A DNA stretch of 64,000 nucleotides from Pseudomonas saponiphila (GCF_900105185.1 NZ_FNTJ01000001.1:4298501-4362500), one strand, 5' to 3'; counted from the first letter of the stretch, positions 43,556 through 55,772 are shown. Notes: generated from the letters alone by a model not told the origin. Translations and numbers: made by a program.

Positions 43556-45004
43556 TTAGCGTGGGAACGCTGGCGGGTTGACCCCGGCCATGTCTTCCAT
43601 CACGCGCACGACCTGGCAGCTGTAGCCGAACTCGTTGTCGTACCAGACGTACAGAACAACGCGGTTGTCCTGAACGATGGTGGCTTCGGCATCGACCACA
43701 CCGGCGTGACGCGAACCAACGAAGTCGGTGGACACCACTTCCTGCGAGTTGACGAAGTCGATCTGCTTGTGCAGATCCGAGTGCAGCGCCATGTAGCGCA
43801 GGTACTCGTTCATCTCTTCACGGGTGGCGGCTTTCTCGAGGTTCAGGTTGAGAATGGCCATCGACACGTTTGGTGTTGGAACGCGGATCGCGTTACCGGT
43901 CAGCTTGCCGGCCAGCTCAGGCAGGGCCTTGGCAGCAGCAGTGGCGGCACCGGTTTCGGTGATCACCATGTTCAGCGCGGCGCTACGGCCACGACGATCA
44001 CCCTTGTGGAAGTTGTCGATCAGGTTCTGGTCGTTGGTGTACGAGTGAACGGTTTCGACGTGACCGTTGATGATGCCGAACTTGTCATTCACAGCCTTGA
44101 GCACCGGCACGATGGCGTTGGTGGTGCAGGAAGCAGCGGAGACGATCTTGTCTTCAGCGGTGATTTCGTTGTGGTTGATACCGTGAACGATGTTCTTCAG
44201 CTTGCCTTTGCCAGGAGCGGTCAGAACCACGCGGTCGATACCCGGGCAGGCCAGGTGCTGGCCCAGGCCGTCGGCGTCACGCCATACACCGGTGTTGTCC
44301 ACCAGCAGCGCGTTCTTGATCCCGTACTGGGTGTAGTCCACCTCGGTCGGGTTCTTCGCGTAGATGACCTGGATCAGGTTGCCGTTGGCGGTGATGGTGT
44401 TGTTTTCTTCATCGATGGTGATGGTGCCGTTGAACGAACCGTGCACCGAATCGCGACGCAGCAGGCTGGCGCGCTTGGTCAGGTCGTTTTCGGCGCCTTT
44501 GCGCACCACGATGGCGCGCAGACGCAGGCCGTCGCCGCCACCGGTTTTCTCGATCAGGATGCGCGCCAGCAGACGGCCGATACGACCGAAGCCGTACAGG
44601 ACAACGTCGGTGCCTTTGCGGGCCGAAGCGTTTTGCTGGCCAACCACGTCAGCCATTTCTTCACGCACGAACTGCTCGGCGCTGCGGCCATTGCCTTCGT
44701 TGCGGAATTTGAACGCCAACTTGCCCAGGTCTACCGAAGCCGCGCCGAGCTTGAGCTCGCTCATGGCCTTGAGCAGTGGGAATGTTTCGTGGACGGAGAG
44801 TTCGCTGTCGTCGGAGGAGCGATGGCGAGCAAAGCGATGAGCCTTGAGAATCGCGATGACAGACTGGTTGATCAGGCTGCGGCCATAGATCGAGCTCACC
44901 ACATTGTTATTGCGGTAGAGCTGACCGATAAGCGGAATCATCGCTTCTGCGAGTGCTTCACGGTCGATCCATTCACCAAGACACTGGTCGGGCTTCTGAG
45001 TCAC
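43556..45004 (-). CDS. gap: Glyceraldehyde-3-phosphate dehydrogenase, long form
   Basis: A 482-residue enzyme oxidising glyceraldehyde-3-phosphate to 1,3-bisphosphoglycerate (or the gluconeogenic reverse). The NAD-binding motif YGFGRIGRLLARILIE starts near residue 130. The active Cys is in SAASCTTNAIVPVL, and the ending reads WYDNEFGYSCQVVRVMEDMA. About 125 residues precede the standard GAPDH fold, which makes this the long form found in pseudomonads, distinct from the about 335-residue glycolytic type. I chose GTG at 45004, preceded by GGAAGG with five-base spacing; an ATG five codons upstream lacks a site. It diverges from mfd. Confidence 0.93.
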   Translation of the reverse strand: MTQKPDQCLGEWIDREALAEAMIPLIGQLYRNNNVVSSIYGRSLINQSVIAILKAHRFARHRSSDDSELSVHETFPLLKAMSELKLGAASVDLGKLAFKFRNEGNGRSAEQFVREEMADVVGQQNASARKGTDVVLYGFGRIGRLLARILIEKTGGGDGLRLRAIVVRKGAENDLTKRASLLRRDSVHGSFNGTITIDEENNTITANGNLIQVIYAKNPTEVDYTQYGIKNALLVDNTGVWRDADGLGQHLACPGIDRVVLTAPGKGKLKNIVHGINHNEITAEDKIVSAASCTTNAIVPVLKAVNDKFGIINGHVETVHSYTNDQNLIDNFHKGDRRGRSAALNMVITETGAATAAAKALPELAGKLTGNAIRVPTPNVSMAILNLNLEKAATREEMNEYLRYMALHSDLHKQIDFVNSQEVVSTDFVGSRHAGVVDAEATIVQDNRVVLYVWYDNEFGYSCQVVRVMEDMAGVNPPAFPR

Positions 45005-45373
45005 GGGAACCTTCCACATGTAGGGGCAGAAAAAAGGGGCTACATTATGCCGCCCCGCTCTTGCCGTAGCAATGCGCGCCTGTCGTGCGGAACGTAACAA
45101 AAAGCCCTTGCAAAAAAACACCACTGCGCTGGAGGCCAGTAAAACCGCGGCTTCCAGCGGCGTCAATTTTTTGGACAGCTTACCTGCCTGTCTGTAACCC
45201 TCCGTAACACCGGCCGGATTCGGCACTACATTTGCGTCCAAAAAGCACATTTTGTTGTCATAGCCACTACATTTGCCCTGACCGGCGTAATAGACGCATC
45301 AGCCACTGACAGTGGCCACCCGGGGCCGTTACAATTACTGACTTTCGTCGCAACGCTTGGAGCTTGACCGTCC
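45005..45373. other. Control region between divergent gap and mfd
   Basis: The 369 bases hold no supported gene. They must contain promoters for both neighbours. No terminator, repeat or operator was clearly recognised. Confidence 0.35.
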
Positions 45374-48300
45374 GTGCCCGTCCTGCGTCTACCGCTACTC
45401 CCTGCCGCCGCCGGTAAACAGCATTGGGGCAACCTGCCCGGTGCCGCCCTGAGCCTGGCCATCGCCGAAGCCGCCAGCGCTGCCAAGCGCTTTACCCTCC
45501 TGCTGACCGCCGACAGCCAAAGCGCCGACCGGCTGGAACAGGAGCTGGGCTTCTTCGCCCCGGACCTGCCGGTGCTGCATTTTCCCGATTGGGAAACCCT
45601 GCCCTACGACCTGTTCTCGCCGCACCAGGACATCATTTCCCAGCGCATCGCCAGCCTCTACCGGCTGCCAGAGCTGGAACACGGAGTGCTGGTGGTGCCG
45701 ATCACCACCGCCCTGCATCGCCTGGCACCAACCCAGTTCCTGCTGGGCAGCAGCCTGGTGCTGGATGTCGGCCAGAAGCTCGATGTGGAGCAGATGCGCA
45801 CGCGCCTGGAGGCCAGCGGCTACCGCTACGTCGACACGGTCTACGAGCACGGCGAATTCACCGTGCGCGGCGCGCTGATCGACCTGTTCCCCATGGGCAG
45901 CAAACTGCCGTACCGCATCGATCTGTTCGACGACGAAATCGAGACCCTGCGTACCTTCGACCCGGAGAATCAGCGCTCCATCGACAAGGTCGACTCGGTG
46001 CGCCTGCTGCCGGCCAAGGAATTCCCCCTGCAGAAGGAAGCGGTGACCCGTTTCAAGGCGCGCTTTCGCGAACGCTTCGACGTGGACTTCCGCCGCTGCC
46101 CGATCTTCCAGGACCTGAGCAGCGGGATTACCCCTGCCGGTATCGAGTACTACCTGCCGCTGTTCTTCGAAGAGACGTCGACCCTGTTCGACTACCTGCC
46201 CCAGGACACCCAGGTGTTCTCCCTGCCGGGCATCGAACAGGCCGCGGAAAACTTCTGGAACGATGTCCGCAACCGTTACGAAGAGCGCCGCGTCGACCCT
46301 TCGCGTCCGCTCCTGCCACCGGCCGAACTGTTCCTGCCGGTGGAAGACTGCTTCGCCCGCCTGAAAAACTGGCCACGGGTGGTGGCCAGCCAGCAGGACA
46401 TCGAAACCGGCGTCGGTCGCGAACGTTTCCCGGCCCACGAACTGCCCAACCTGGCCATCGAGGCCAAGGCCAACCAGCCACTGGCGGCGCTCTCGGGCTT
46501 CCTCGACGAATTCCCCGGCCGAGTGCTGTTCACCGCTGAATCCGCCGGGCGCCGGGAAGTGCTGCTGGAGTTGCTGGAACGCCTCAAGCTACGCCCCAAG
46601 ACCGTCGACAGCTGGCCGGACTTCGTCGCCAGCAAGGAACGCCTGGCGATCACCATCGCGCCCCTGGACGAAGGCCTGGTGCTGGATGATCCGGCCCTGG
46701 CCCTGGTGGCCGAAAGCCCATTGTTCGGCCAACGCGTGATGCAGCGCCGGCGCCGGGAAAAACGTGCCGACGCCAACAACGACGCGGTAATCAAGAACCT
46801 CACCGAGCTGCGCGAAGGCGCGCCGGTGGTGCACATCGATCACGGTGTCGGCCGCTACCTGGGTCTGGCGACCCTGGAGATCGACAACCAGGCCGCCGAG
46901 TTCCTGACCCTGGAATACGCCGAGGGCGCCAAGCTCTACGTGCCCGTGGCCAACCTGCACCTGATCGCCCGCTACACCGGCAGCGACGACGCCCTGGCAC
47001 CGTTGCACCGCCTGGGCTCGGAAGCCTGGCAGAAAGCCAAGCGCAAGGCCGCCGAACAAGTCCGCGACGTGGCCGCCGAGCTGCTGGACATCTACGCCCG
47101 CCGCGCCGCCCGCGAAGGTTACGCCTTCGCCGATCCGAAGGCCGACTACGCCACCTTCAGCGCCGGCTTTCCGTTCGAGGAAACCCCGGACCAGCAGAGC
47201 ACCATCGAAGCGGTGCGCGAGGACATGCTCTCGGGCAAACCGATGGACCGCCTGGTGTGCGGCGACGTCGGCTTCGGCAAGACCGAAGTGGCCATGCGCG
47301 CCGCTTTCATTGCGGTCCACGGCGGCAAGCAAGTGGCGATCCTGGTGCCCACCACCCTGCTCGCCCAACAGCACTACAACAGCTTCCGCGACCGTTTCGC
47401 CGACTGGCCGGTAACCGTGGAAGTGATGAGCCGCTTCAAGTCGGCCAAGGAAGTGAACGCCGCAGTGGCGGACCTGGCCGAAGGCAAGATCGACATCGTC
47501 ATCGGCACTCACAAGCTGTTGCAGGACGATGTGAAGATCAAGAACCTGGGGCTGGTGATCATCGACGAAGAACACCGTTTCGGCGTGCGCCAGAAGGAAC
47601 AGCTCAAGGCCCTGCGCAGCGAAGTCGACATCCTCACCCTGACCGCCACGCCGATCCCGCGGACCCTGAACATGGCCGTCTCAGGCATGCGTGACCTGTC
47701 GATCATCGCTACCCCGCCGGCCCGCCGCCTGTCGGTGCGAACCTTCGTCATGGAGCAGAACAAGAGCACGGTCAAAGAAGCCCTGCTGCGCGAACTGCTG
47801 CGCGGCGGCCAGGTGTACTACCTGCACAACGACGTGAAGACCATCGAGAAATGCGCCGCCGAGCTGGCCGAACTGGTGCCCGAAGCCCGGATCGGCATCG
47901 GCCACGGGCAGATGCGCGAACGCGAACTCGAACAGGTGATGAGCGACTTCTACCACAAGCGCTTCAACGTGCTGATCGCCTCGACCATCATCGAGACCGG
48001 TATCGACGTGCCCAGCGCCAACACCATCATCATCGAGCGCGCCGACAAGTTCGGCCTGGCCCAGTTGCACCAGTTGCGCGGCCGGGTCGGCCGTAGCCAC
48101 CACCAGGCCTATGCGTATCTGTTGACGCCACCGCGCCAGCAGATCACCCCAGACGCGGAGAAGCGCCTGGAGGCCATCGCCAACACCCAGGACCTGGGGG
48201 CCGGTTTCGTCCTGGCCACCAACGACCTGGAGATCCGTGGCGCCGGCGAACTGCTGGGCGACGGCCAGAGCGGGCAGATCCAGGCGGTAGGCTTCACCCT

Positions 48301-48823
48301 TTATATGGAGATGCTCGAGCGCGCGGTGAAAGCCATCCGCAAGGGCGAACAGCCGAACCTCGACCAGCCCCTGGGTGGCGGCCCGGAAATCAACCTGCGC
48401 CTGCCGGCACTGATTCCCGAGGACTACCTGCCGGATGTGCATGCACGCCTGATTCTCTACAAGCGCATCGCCTCGGCCGCCGACGAAGACGGCCTGAAGG
48501 ACCTGCAGGTGGAAATGATCGACCGCTTCGGCCTGCTGCCCGAGCCGACCAAGAACCTGATCCGCCTGACCCTGCTCAAACTCCAGGCCGAAACCCTGGG
48601 GATCAAGAAGGTCGATGGCGGCCCGCAAGGCGGGCGTATCGAGTTCGCCGCGGACACTCCGGTGGACCCGCTGGCACTGATCAAACTGATCCAGGGCCAG
48701 CCCAAACGCTACAAATTCGAAGGCGCAACCCTGTTCAAGTTCATGGTGCCGATGGAGCGCCCGGAAGAGCGCTTTAATACATTGGAGGCACTGTTTGAAC
48801 GCCTCACCCCGAAAACTGCTTGA
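45374..48823 (+). CDS. mfd: Transcription-repair coupling factor
   Basis: A 1149-residue DNA translocase that removes RNA polymerase stalled at damage and recruits UvrA. The N-terminal UvrB-like region (about 1-340) includes LHFPDWETLPYDLFSPHQD. The polymerase-interacting domain (about 475-545) includes VHIDHGVGRYLGL. The helicase core (about 590-950) has Walker A GDVGFGKTEVAMRAAF, DEEHRFGV, TATPIPRTLNMA and QLRGRVGRSHHQAYAYLL. The C-terminal regulatory domain (about 1000-1149) completes a full-length protein. The start is GTG at 45374 (MPVLRLPLLPAAAGKQHWGNLPG). csiV follows after 10 bases and may be co-transcribed. Functionally linked to uvrB at the left end of the window. Confidence 0.97.
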   Translation: MPVLRLPLLPAAAGKQHWGNLPGAALSLAIAEAASAAKRFTLLLTADSQSADRLEQELGFFAPDLPVLHFPDWETLPYDLFSPHQDIISQRIASLYRLPELEHGVLVVPITTALHRLAPTQFLLGSSLVLDVGQKLDVEQMRTRLEASGYRYVDTVYEHGEFTVRGALIDLFPMGSKLPYRIDLFDDEIETLRTFDPENQRSIDKVDSVRLLPAKEFPLQKEAVTRFKARFRERFDVDFRRCPIFQDLSSGITPAGIEYYLPLFFEETSTLFDYLPQDTQVFSLPGIEQAAENFWNDVRNRYEERRVDPSRPLLPPAELFLPVEDCFARLKNWPRVVASQQDIETGVGRERFPAHELPNLAIEAKANQPLAALSGFLDEFPGRVLFTAESAGRREVLLELLERLKLRPKTVDSWPDFVASKERLAITIAPLDEGLVLDDPALALVAESPLFGQRVMQRRRREKRADANNDAVIKNLTELREGAPVVHIDHGVGRYLGLATLEIDNQAAEFLTLEYAEGAKLYVPVANLHLIARYTGSDDALAPLHRLGSEAWQKAKRKAAEQVRDVAAELLDIYARRAAREGYAFADPKADYATFSAGFPFEETPDQQSTIEAVREDMLSGKPMDRLVCGDVGFGKTEVAMRAAFIAVHGGKQVAILVPTTLLAQQHYNSFRDRFADWPVTVEVMSRFKSAKEVNAAVADLAEGKIDIVIGTHKLLQDDVKIKNLGLVIIDEEHRFGVRQKEQLKALRSEVDILTLTATPIPRTLNMAVSGMRDLSIIATPPARRLSVRTFVMEQNKSTVKEALLRELLRGGQVYYLHNDVKTIEKCAAELAELVPEARIGIGHGQMRERELEQVMSDFYHKRFNVLIASTIIETGIDVPSANTIIIERADKFGLAQLHQLRGRVGRSHHQAYAYLLTPPRQQITPDAEKRLEAIANTQDLGAGFVLATNDLEIRGAGELLGDGQSGQIQAVGFTLYMEMLERAVKAIRKGEQPNLDQPLGGGPEINLRLPALIPEDYLPDVHARLILYKRIASAADEDGLKDLQVEMIDRFGLLPEPTKNLIRLTLLKLQAETLGIKKVDGGPQGGRIEFAADTPVDPLALIKLIQGQPKRYKFEGATLFKFMVPMERPEERFNTLEALFERLTPKTA

Positions 48824-48833
48824 AGGACGCCCC

Positions 48834-49400
48834 ATGCGCCTGTTCCGCTCCCTGACCCTGCTCCTGACCCTGGTCGCGCCCATGGCGTTTGCCGACGACC
48901 TGTACCAGGTGGAAATGATCCTCGTCCGGCAGAATGCCGAGCCGCAGATCCTCAGCCGTGCCGCCCCGGAAGACTGGGCCGCCGGCGCTCAACACCTGAG
49001 CCCGGACAGCCAGCGCACCCCCTCTCTGGGTGCAATCGTCGAGAAGCTCAACGCCAGCGGCAACTACAGCGTGCTGCTGCACAAGGCCTGGCAGCAGACC
49101 CTGGGGGAAACCCCAGTCAAGGTCGCCCTCAGCGACGGGCCGGAACAGTTCGGCCAGTTCCCCATCGAAGGCACCCTGAACCTCAAGCTCGGGCGTTTCA
49201 CCGATGTCGACGCGGACTTCTGGATCAATCAGATCGACAGCAATGGCCTGGTCACCCGCAGCGAACGCCTGAAACAGCAAAGCCACACCAAGAACGGTCA
49301 GCTCAACTACCTGGACAACGGCCATCTGGCCCTGCTGATCAAGATCACCTCGCTCACCGCACCGGCGCCGCGCCCCGCTCCAACTGAAATACCGGACTGA
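48834..49400 (+). CDS. CsiV family exported protein
   Basis: A 188-residue protein with a Sec signal peptide (MRLFRSLTLLLTLVAPMAFA). The mature part DDLYQVEMILVRQNAEPQ matches the CsiV (peptidoglycan-binding) family, and the end reads LNYLDNGHLALLIKITSL. The ATG at 48834 has AAGGAC at proper spacing, ten bases after mfd. In Vibrio, CsiV aids LpoA/penicillin-binding protein function; that role here is by family only. The following helicase gene starts 11 bases downstream, so mfd-csiV-helicase may form one transcript. Confidence 0.8.
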   Translation: MRLFRSLTLLLTLVAPMAFADDLYQVEMILVRQNAEPQILSRAAPEDWAAGAQHLSPDSQRTPSLGAIVEKLNASGNYSVLLHKAWQQTLGETPVKVALSDGPEQFGQFPIEGTLNLKLGRFTDVDADFWINQIDSNGLVTRSERLKQQSHTKNGQLNYLDNGHLALLIKITSLTAPAPRPAPTEIPD

Positions 49401-49411
49401 TCGAAGTCCCT

Positions 49412-52102
<2,691 letters not shown>

Positions 52103-52154
52103 GGCCGGTCAATCTGCGGGCACCGGGCGATTCGCGGTGCCGCGCCGAACCACC

Positions 52155-53165
52155 TCAATCGATCAACTGCGCGGCCTTTAGAGCCTCAAGAGCCGCAAGC
52201 CAGCGCGGGTCCTGCTTGTATTCCAGATGGGCGAACGCCTGACCGCGCATTCGGGCAAGACGTGGCGACGGCTGCACCTTCAAGCGCTGGGCGGCGCTCA
52301 GGGCCAACTCGGCTGCGGCGCGATCGTTGCACACCAGCCCCATGTCACAACCGGCCGTCAGGGCCGCCTCGATCCGGCTTGCCGCATCGCCGACGACATG
52401 GGCGCCGGCCATGGACAGGTCGTCACTGAAGATGACCCCGTCGAACTGCAACTCGCCACGCAGAATGTCCTGCAGCCAGCGTCGGGAGAAACCGGCCGGC
52501 TGCGGGTCGACCTGCGGATAGATGACATGGGCCGGCATCACTGCCGCCAACTGCTTGCTCAAGCGGGCGAACGGCAGCAGGTCCTTGGCGCGGATTTCGT
52601 CCAGGCTGCGCTCGTCATTGGGAATCGCTACATGGGAGTCGGCCTCGGCCCAGCCATGTCCGGGGAAATGCTTGCCGGTGGCCGCCATCCCGGCGCTGTT
52701 CATGCCGCGGATAAAGGCACCGGCCAACAGTGCCGCGCGCTGCGGATCGCCCTCGAAAGACCGGCTGCCCACCACCGCACTGCGCTGGTGATCGAGATCC
52801 AGGACCGGGGCAAAGCTCAGGTCCAGCCCCACCGCCAGGACCTCGGTGGCCATGATCCAGCCGCACTGCTCGGCCAGGTACTCGGCATTCGGGTTGTCGG
52901 CCAAGGCGCGCATCGCCGGCAGACGGACAAAGCCCTGACGCAATCGCTGCACCCGGCCACCTTCCTGATCCACCGCCAGCAGCAGGTCCGGGCGGATCGC
53001 CCGGATCGCCGCGCTCAGCTCGCGCACCTGGCGTGGGTGCTCGATATTCCGCGCAAAAATGATCAGCCCGCCCACCTGCGGCTGACGCAGGAGTTGGCGA
53101 TCTTCAGCCGTCAGCCAGGTACCGGCGACGTCCACCATCAAGGAGCCTTGCAGGCCAGCGGTCAT
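52155..53165 (-). CDS. nagZ: Beta-N-acetylglucosaminidase NagZ
   Basis: A 336-residue cytosolic glycoside hydrolase family 3 enzyme of peptidoglycan recycling. It removes GlcNAc from anhydromuropeptides and thereby feeds AmpR-dependent beta-lactamase induction. The motifs are LLLAVDQEGGRVQRLR, ATGKHFPGHGWAEADSHVAIP (the flexible Asp-His catalytic loop) and GVIFSDDLSMAGAHVVG (nucleophile Asp). Start MTAGLQGSLMVDVAGTWL at 53165. It converges with the helicase gene and is downstream of, and in the same direction as, psrA after about 190 bases. Confidence 0.96.
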   Translation of the reverse strand: MTAGLQGSLMVDVAGTWLTAEDRQLLRQPQVGGLIIFARNIEHPRQVRELSAAIRAIRPDLLLAVDQEGGRVQRLRQGFVRLPAMRALADNPNAEYLAEQCGWIMATEVLAVGLDLSFAPVLDLDHQRSAVVGSRSFEGDPQRAALLAGAFIRGMNSAGMAATGKHFPGHGWAEADSHVAIPNDERSLDEIRAKDLLPFARLSKQLAAVMPAHVIYPQVDPQPAGFSRRWLQDILRGELQFDGVIFSDDLSMAGAHVVGDAASRIEAALTAGCDMGLVCNDRAAAELALSAAQRLKVQPSPRLARMRGQAFAHLEYKQDPRWLAALEALKAAQLID

Positions 53166-53354
53166 AACATTTCCTTAGATACGAATGCGCACGCCATCGA
53201 CGATGGCTCCCGCATGACGCAGGACCAAGCCTCATCCGCGACGGACGCAAGCGGGCCAATCAACATCGATAAGGGGAAGGCACAGGGGTAAAAAAACAGA
53301 GTCGGCATGGGCGGCTAGCTTAGCGGATGCAAGCTGTCACGCCCACCCGTGAGG

Positions 53355-54062
53355 TCAAGCCTTGGCGACTGCCGGGGCTGATTTGCTGCGCGGCTTGAGC
53401 TGGGCGCTGGCCATGACTTCATCGGTGACCCCGGTTTCGGCACGCATGCCGGCAGCGAGGAACGGCACCATCAGTCGCATCACTTGCTCAATGGAGGTGT
53501 TGACCCCGAAATCGGTTTCGGCGATAGCCCGCAACGCCTTGATTCCGGACATGCTGAACGCCGCTGCACCGAGCATGAAATGCACGCGCCAGAACAGCTC
53601 GATGGGTGGAATACGTGGCGCCGCCTCATTGACCAGCAGCATGTAACGGCGGAACACCTTGCCGTACATGTCTTCCAGATAACGCCGCAAATGCCCCTGA
53701 CTCTGGCTGAAGGCAAGCCCCAGCAGGCGCATGAAGATTGACAGGTCGTTGCCACTGCGTGGCTGCACCACCAGCGCCTGCTCGACAAGGATTTCCAGTA
53801 GTTCTTCCAGGCTCGGCTTACTGTCCGGCCTAGCCTGACGCCGCTCCAGCTCACGATCGAGACTGATGCAGAAAGGCCCGAGGAAGCGCGAGAACACCGC
53901 CTGGATCAGGGCCTTTTTGGAACCGAAATGATAGTTGACCGCTGCCAGGTTGACCCCGGCCTTGCTGGTAATCAGCCGCAACGAGGTTTCGGCAAAACCT
54001 TTTTCCGCGAACAACTGCTCGGCAGCATCGAGAATGCGTTCAACGGTTTCCGACTGGGCCAT
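53355..54062 (-). CDS. psrA: TetR-family fatty-acid-responsive regulator PsrA
   Basis: A 235-residue DNA-binding protein. The N-terminal TetR helix-turn-helix (residues about 5-50) reads ETVERILDAAEQLFAEKGFAETSLRLITSKAGVNLAAVNYHFGSKKALIQAVF. The C-terminal ligand-binding domain matches PsrA as I know it from P. aeruginosa and P. putida, where it senses long-chain fatty acids and raises rpoS expression. The ATG at 54062 has GGAG at seven bases; an in-frame start six codons earlier is less likely. Two PsrA-type boxes lie 16-44 bases upstream, indicating autoregulation. Its link to RssB/RssC in this window is through RpoS, which is not encoded here. Confidence 0.94.
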   Translation of the reverse strand: MAQSETVERILDAAEQLFAEKGFAETSLRLITSKAGVNLAAVNYHFGSKKALIQAVFSRFLGPFCISLDRELERRQARPDSKPSLEELLEILVEQALVVQPRSGNDLSIFMRLLGLAFSQSQGHLRRYLEDMYGKVFRRYMLLVNEAAPRIPPIELFWRVHFMLGAAAFSMSGIKALRAIAETDFGVNTSIEQVMRLMVPFLAAGMRAETGVTDEVMASAQLKPRSKSAPAVAKA

Positions 54063-54077
54063 GGCTACTCCGCCTGA

Positions 54078-54105
54078 CAAACACTTGTTTGAAACATACG
54101 TTTCA
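54078..54105 (-). promoter_or_regulatory. Two overlapping PsrA boxes upstream of psrA
   Basis: CAAAC-ACTT-GTTTG at 54078-54091 and GAAAC-ATAC-GTTTC at 54091-54104 (extended by T/A at 54090 and 54105) both fit the (G/C)AAAC-N2-4-GTTT(G/C) consensus known for PsrA. They share one base and sit just before the psrA start, so autorepression is expected. Confidence 0.8.
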
Positions 54106-54268
54106 GGCTTATCAATGTCAAGCCTGCCAGCCTCTGCGAAGGCCGTCCGGGGCGCTATTTAATCATACCTGCCGCGGTCTGTAGCCAGCCTTGAGCAGTG
54201 GATGGCTACCCCGGAATGACAACCACCCGGCCGACCACGGCAAATGGAGGATTGCCAAGCAACGTTCA

Positions 54269-54303
54269 CTGTATATAATCCCAGTCACTGTATAAAAAGA
54301 CAG
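54269..54303 (+). promoter_or_regulatory. lexA: Two LexA (SOS) boxes upstream of lexA
   Basis: CTGTATATAATCCCAG at 54269-54284 and CTGTATAAAAAGACAG at 54288-54303 are both CTG-N10-CAG boxes with AT-rich cores, three bases apart. They end 10 bases before the lexA start and overlap its promoter, giving the usual autorepression, extended to sulA. Confidence 0.93.
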
Positions 54304-54313
54304 AGCGATCGAC

Positions 54314-54919
54314 ATGCTAAAACTGACGCCACGCCAAGCTGAGATTCTGGCTTTTATCAAACGCTGCCTTGAAGACAACGGCTATCCGCCAACACGCGCC
54401 GAGATCGCCCAGGAGCTGGGTTTCAAGTCGCCCAACGCCGCCGAAGAACACCTCAAGGCCCTGGCCCGCAAAGGCGCCATCGAGATGACCCCAGGGGCCT
54501 CTCGCGGCATCCGCATCCCTGGCTTCGAGGCCAAGACCGACGACTCGCTGCCCATCATCGGCCGCGTTGCCGCTGGCGCCCCCATCCTGGCCCAGCAGCA
54601 CATTGAAGAGTCCTGCAACATCAACCCGACCTTCTTCCATCCTCGTGCCGACTATCTGCTTCGGGTCAACGGCATGAGCATGAAGGACATCGGCATCTTC
54701 GACGGCGACCTGCTGGCAGTGCATACCACCCGCGAGGCCCGTAACGGCCAGGTGGTGGTGGCACGCATCGGCGATGAAGTCACGGTCAAGCGCTTCAAGC
54801 GCGAAGGCAGCAAAGTCTGGCTGATTGCCGAAAACCCTGATTTCGCCCCTATCGAAGTCAACCTGAAAGATCAGGAACTGGTGATCGAAGGCTTGAGTGT
54901 CGGCGTCATTCGCCGCTAA
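54314..54919 (+). CDS. lexA: SOS repressor LexA
   Basis: A 201-residue repressor that self-cleaves when stimulated by RecA filaments. The N-terminal winged helix is at residues 1-65 ([44 protein letters not shown]). The cleavage site Ala87-Gly88 lies in GRVAAGAPI. The catalytic dyad is Ser122 in [11 protein letters not shown] and Lys159 in EVTVKRFKR. Length is normal. sulA begins ten bases downstream, so lexA-sulA is an operon under the two SOS boxes. The ATG at 54314 fits family starts. Confidence 0.98.
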   Translation: MLKLTPRQAEILAFIKRCLEDNGYPPTRAEIAQELGFKSPNAAEEHLKALARKGAIEMTPGASRGIRIPGFEAKTDDSLPIIGRVAAGAPILAQQHIEESCNINPTFFHPRADYLLRVNGMSMKDIGIFDGDLLAVHTTREARNGQVVVARIGDEVTVKRFKREGSKVWLIAENPDFAPIEVNLKDQELVIEGLSVGVIRR

Positions 54920-54929
54920 AGGAGGCTCC

Positions 54930-55403
54930 ATGCAGTTCCCCCATACACCACAGCAAGCCCAACTGCCGCTGTTTGAAGCGTTCCTGGCCCAGCCCTTGGC
55001 GCCTGCACTCAAAGAAGTGGTCGAGTCGCCCTGGAATAAAGATCCAGAGGCTTTCAGCGAACTGTCGTTACGCGGCGCCGCCGGGAACTGCCTGAACCTC
55101 CTGGCCCCCATTCTCAGGGAGTTGAGCCAGGAGCAGGACGCACGATGGCTGACCCTGATCGCCCCGCCCTCAAGCCTGACCCAAAGCTGGCTGCGGGATG
55201 CCGGCCTGAATCGCGAACGCATCCTGCTGCTTCACCCCCGGGGCTCTCAAAGCCCACAGCAACTGGCGTGCGAAGCCCTGCGCCTGGGGCGTAGCCACAC
55301 GGTGGTCAGTTGGCTGAATCCACTGAGTGCCAGCGCACGGCAACAGCTGATCGGCGCCGCACGCACGGGAGATGCGCAAAGCCTGAATATTCGCCTGGGA
55401 TAA
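54930..55403 (+). CDS. sulA: SOS cell division inhibitor SulA
   Basis: A 157-residue cytosolic protein that blocks FtsZ polymerisation during the SOS response. The conserved core is FSELSLRGAAGNCLNLLAPILRELSQEQDARWLTLIAPPSSLTQSWLRDAGLNRERILLLHPRG, and GRSHTVVSWLNPLSASARQQL follows. The ATG at 54930 has AAAGGAGG four bases upstream. It follows lexA by ten bases, so induction is through the lexA promoter. The stem GGCTTCTC/GAGAAGCC at 55444-55466 lies after its end but lacks a T run. Confidence 0.92.
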   Translation: MQFPHTPQQAQLPLFEAFLAQPLAPALKEVVESPWNKDPEAFSELSLRGAAGNCLNLLAPILRELSQEQDARWLTLIAPPSSLTQSWLRDAGLNRERILLLHPRGSQSPQQLACEALRLGRSHTVVSWLNPLSASARQQLIGAARTGDAQSLNIRLG

Positions 55404-55510
55404 ACACCGGGAAGCCACTACACAATGCGCTTGAAAAGCACGAGGCTTCTCCAGGATTGAGAAGCCGAGATAAATATGACGAACAACCGGAAGAAAACCG
55501 ATAAACGGGC

Positions 55511-55744
55511 TTAGTGAAGAACCCTCGGACCGTCTTCCTTGTCGATTTCACCCTCTACCAGGCGTCCGGCCATCTGCACACCGACGCTCAACATGGCCTT
55601 GGCCACCTCAACATGCTGACCTTGCAAAAAGGCTTTGGCATCCTCGGAGAAATCCAAAGTAACCAGAGAACCCTCGTCCTCAGCTCTGCGCAGCTCAATA
55701 CGGCCGTCTGGCAACTCGACAATTTCTAGAAAGGACGTTGGCAT
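55511..55744 (-). CDS. Small conserved protein, function unknown (PA3009-like)
   Basis: A 77-residue cytosolic protein starting MPTSFLEIVELPDGRIELRRAED. It has an alternating beta pattern followed by an acidic helix (FSEDAKAFLQGQHVEVAKAMLSVGVQMAGRL). I chose the ATG at 55744 over an in-frame ATG at 55786, because an extended -10 promoter (TGATATAAT) lies between them at 55781-55773, so a transcript from it would begin after the upstream ATG. A GGAG lies 11 bases before the chosen start. It converges with sulA. I recall a similar small gene next to sulA in PAO1; no function is known to me. Confidence 0.75.
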   Translation of the reverse strand: MPTSFLEIVELPDGRIELRRAEDEGSLVTLDFSEDAKAFLQGQHVEVAKAMLSVGVQMAGRLVEGEIDKEDGPRVLH

Positions 55745-55772
55745 AAAGGTCTGGTCTCCACGAAAGGCGGGG

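Noticed and set aside
55444..55466. Hairpin GGCTTCTC/GAGAAGCC after sulA as an intrinsic terminator
   Set aside because: The stem is good, but there is no T run on either strand, so I did not list it as a terminator.
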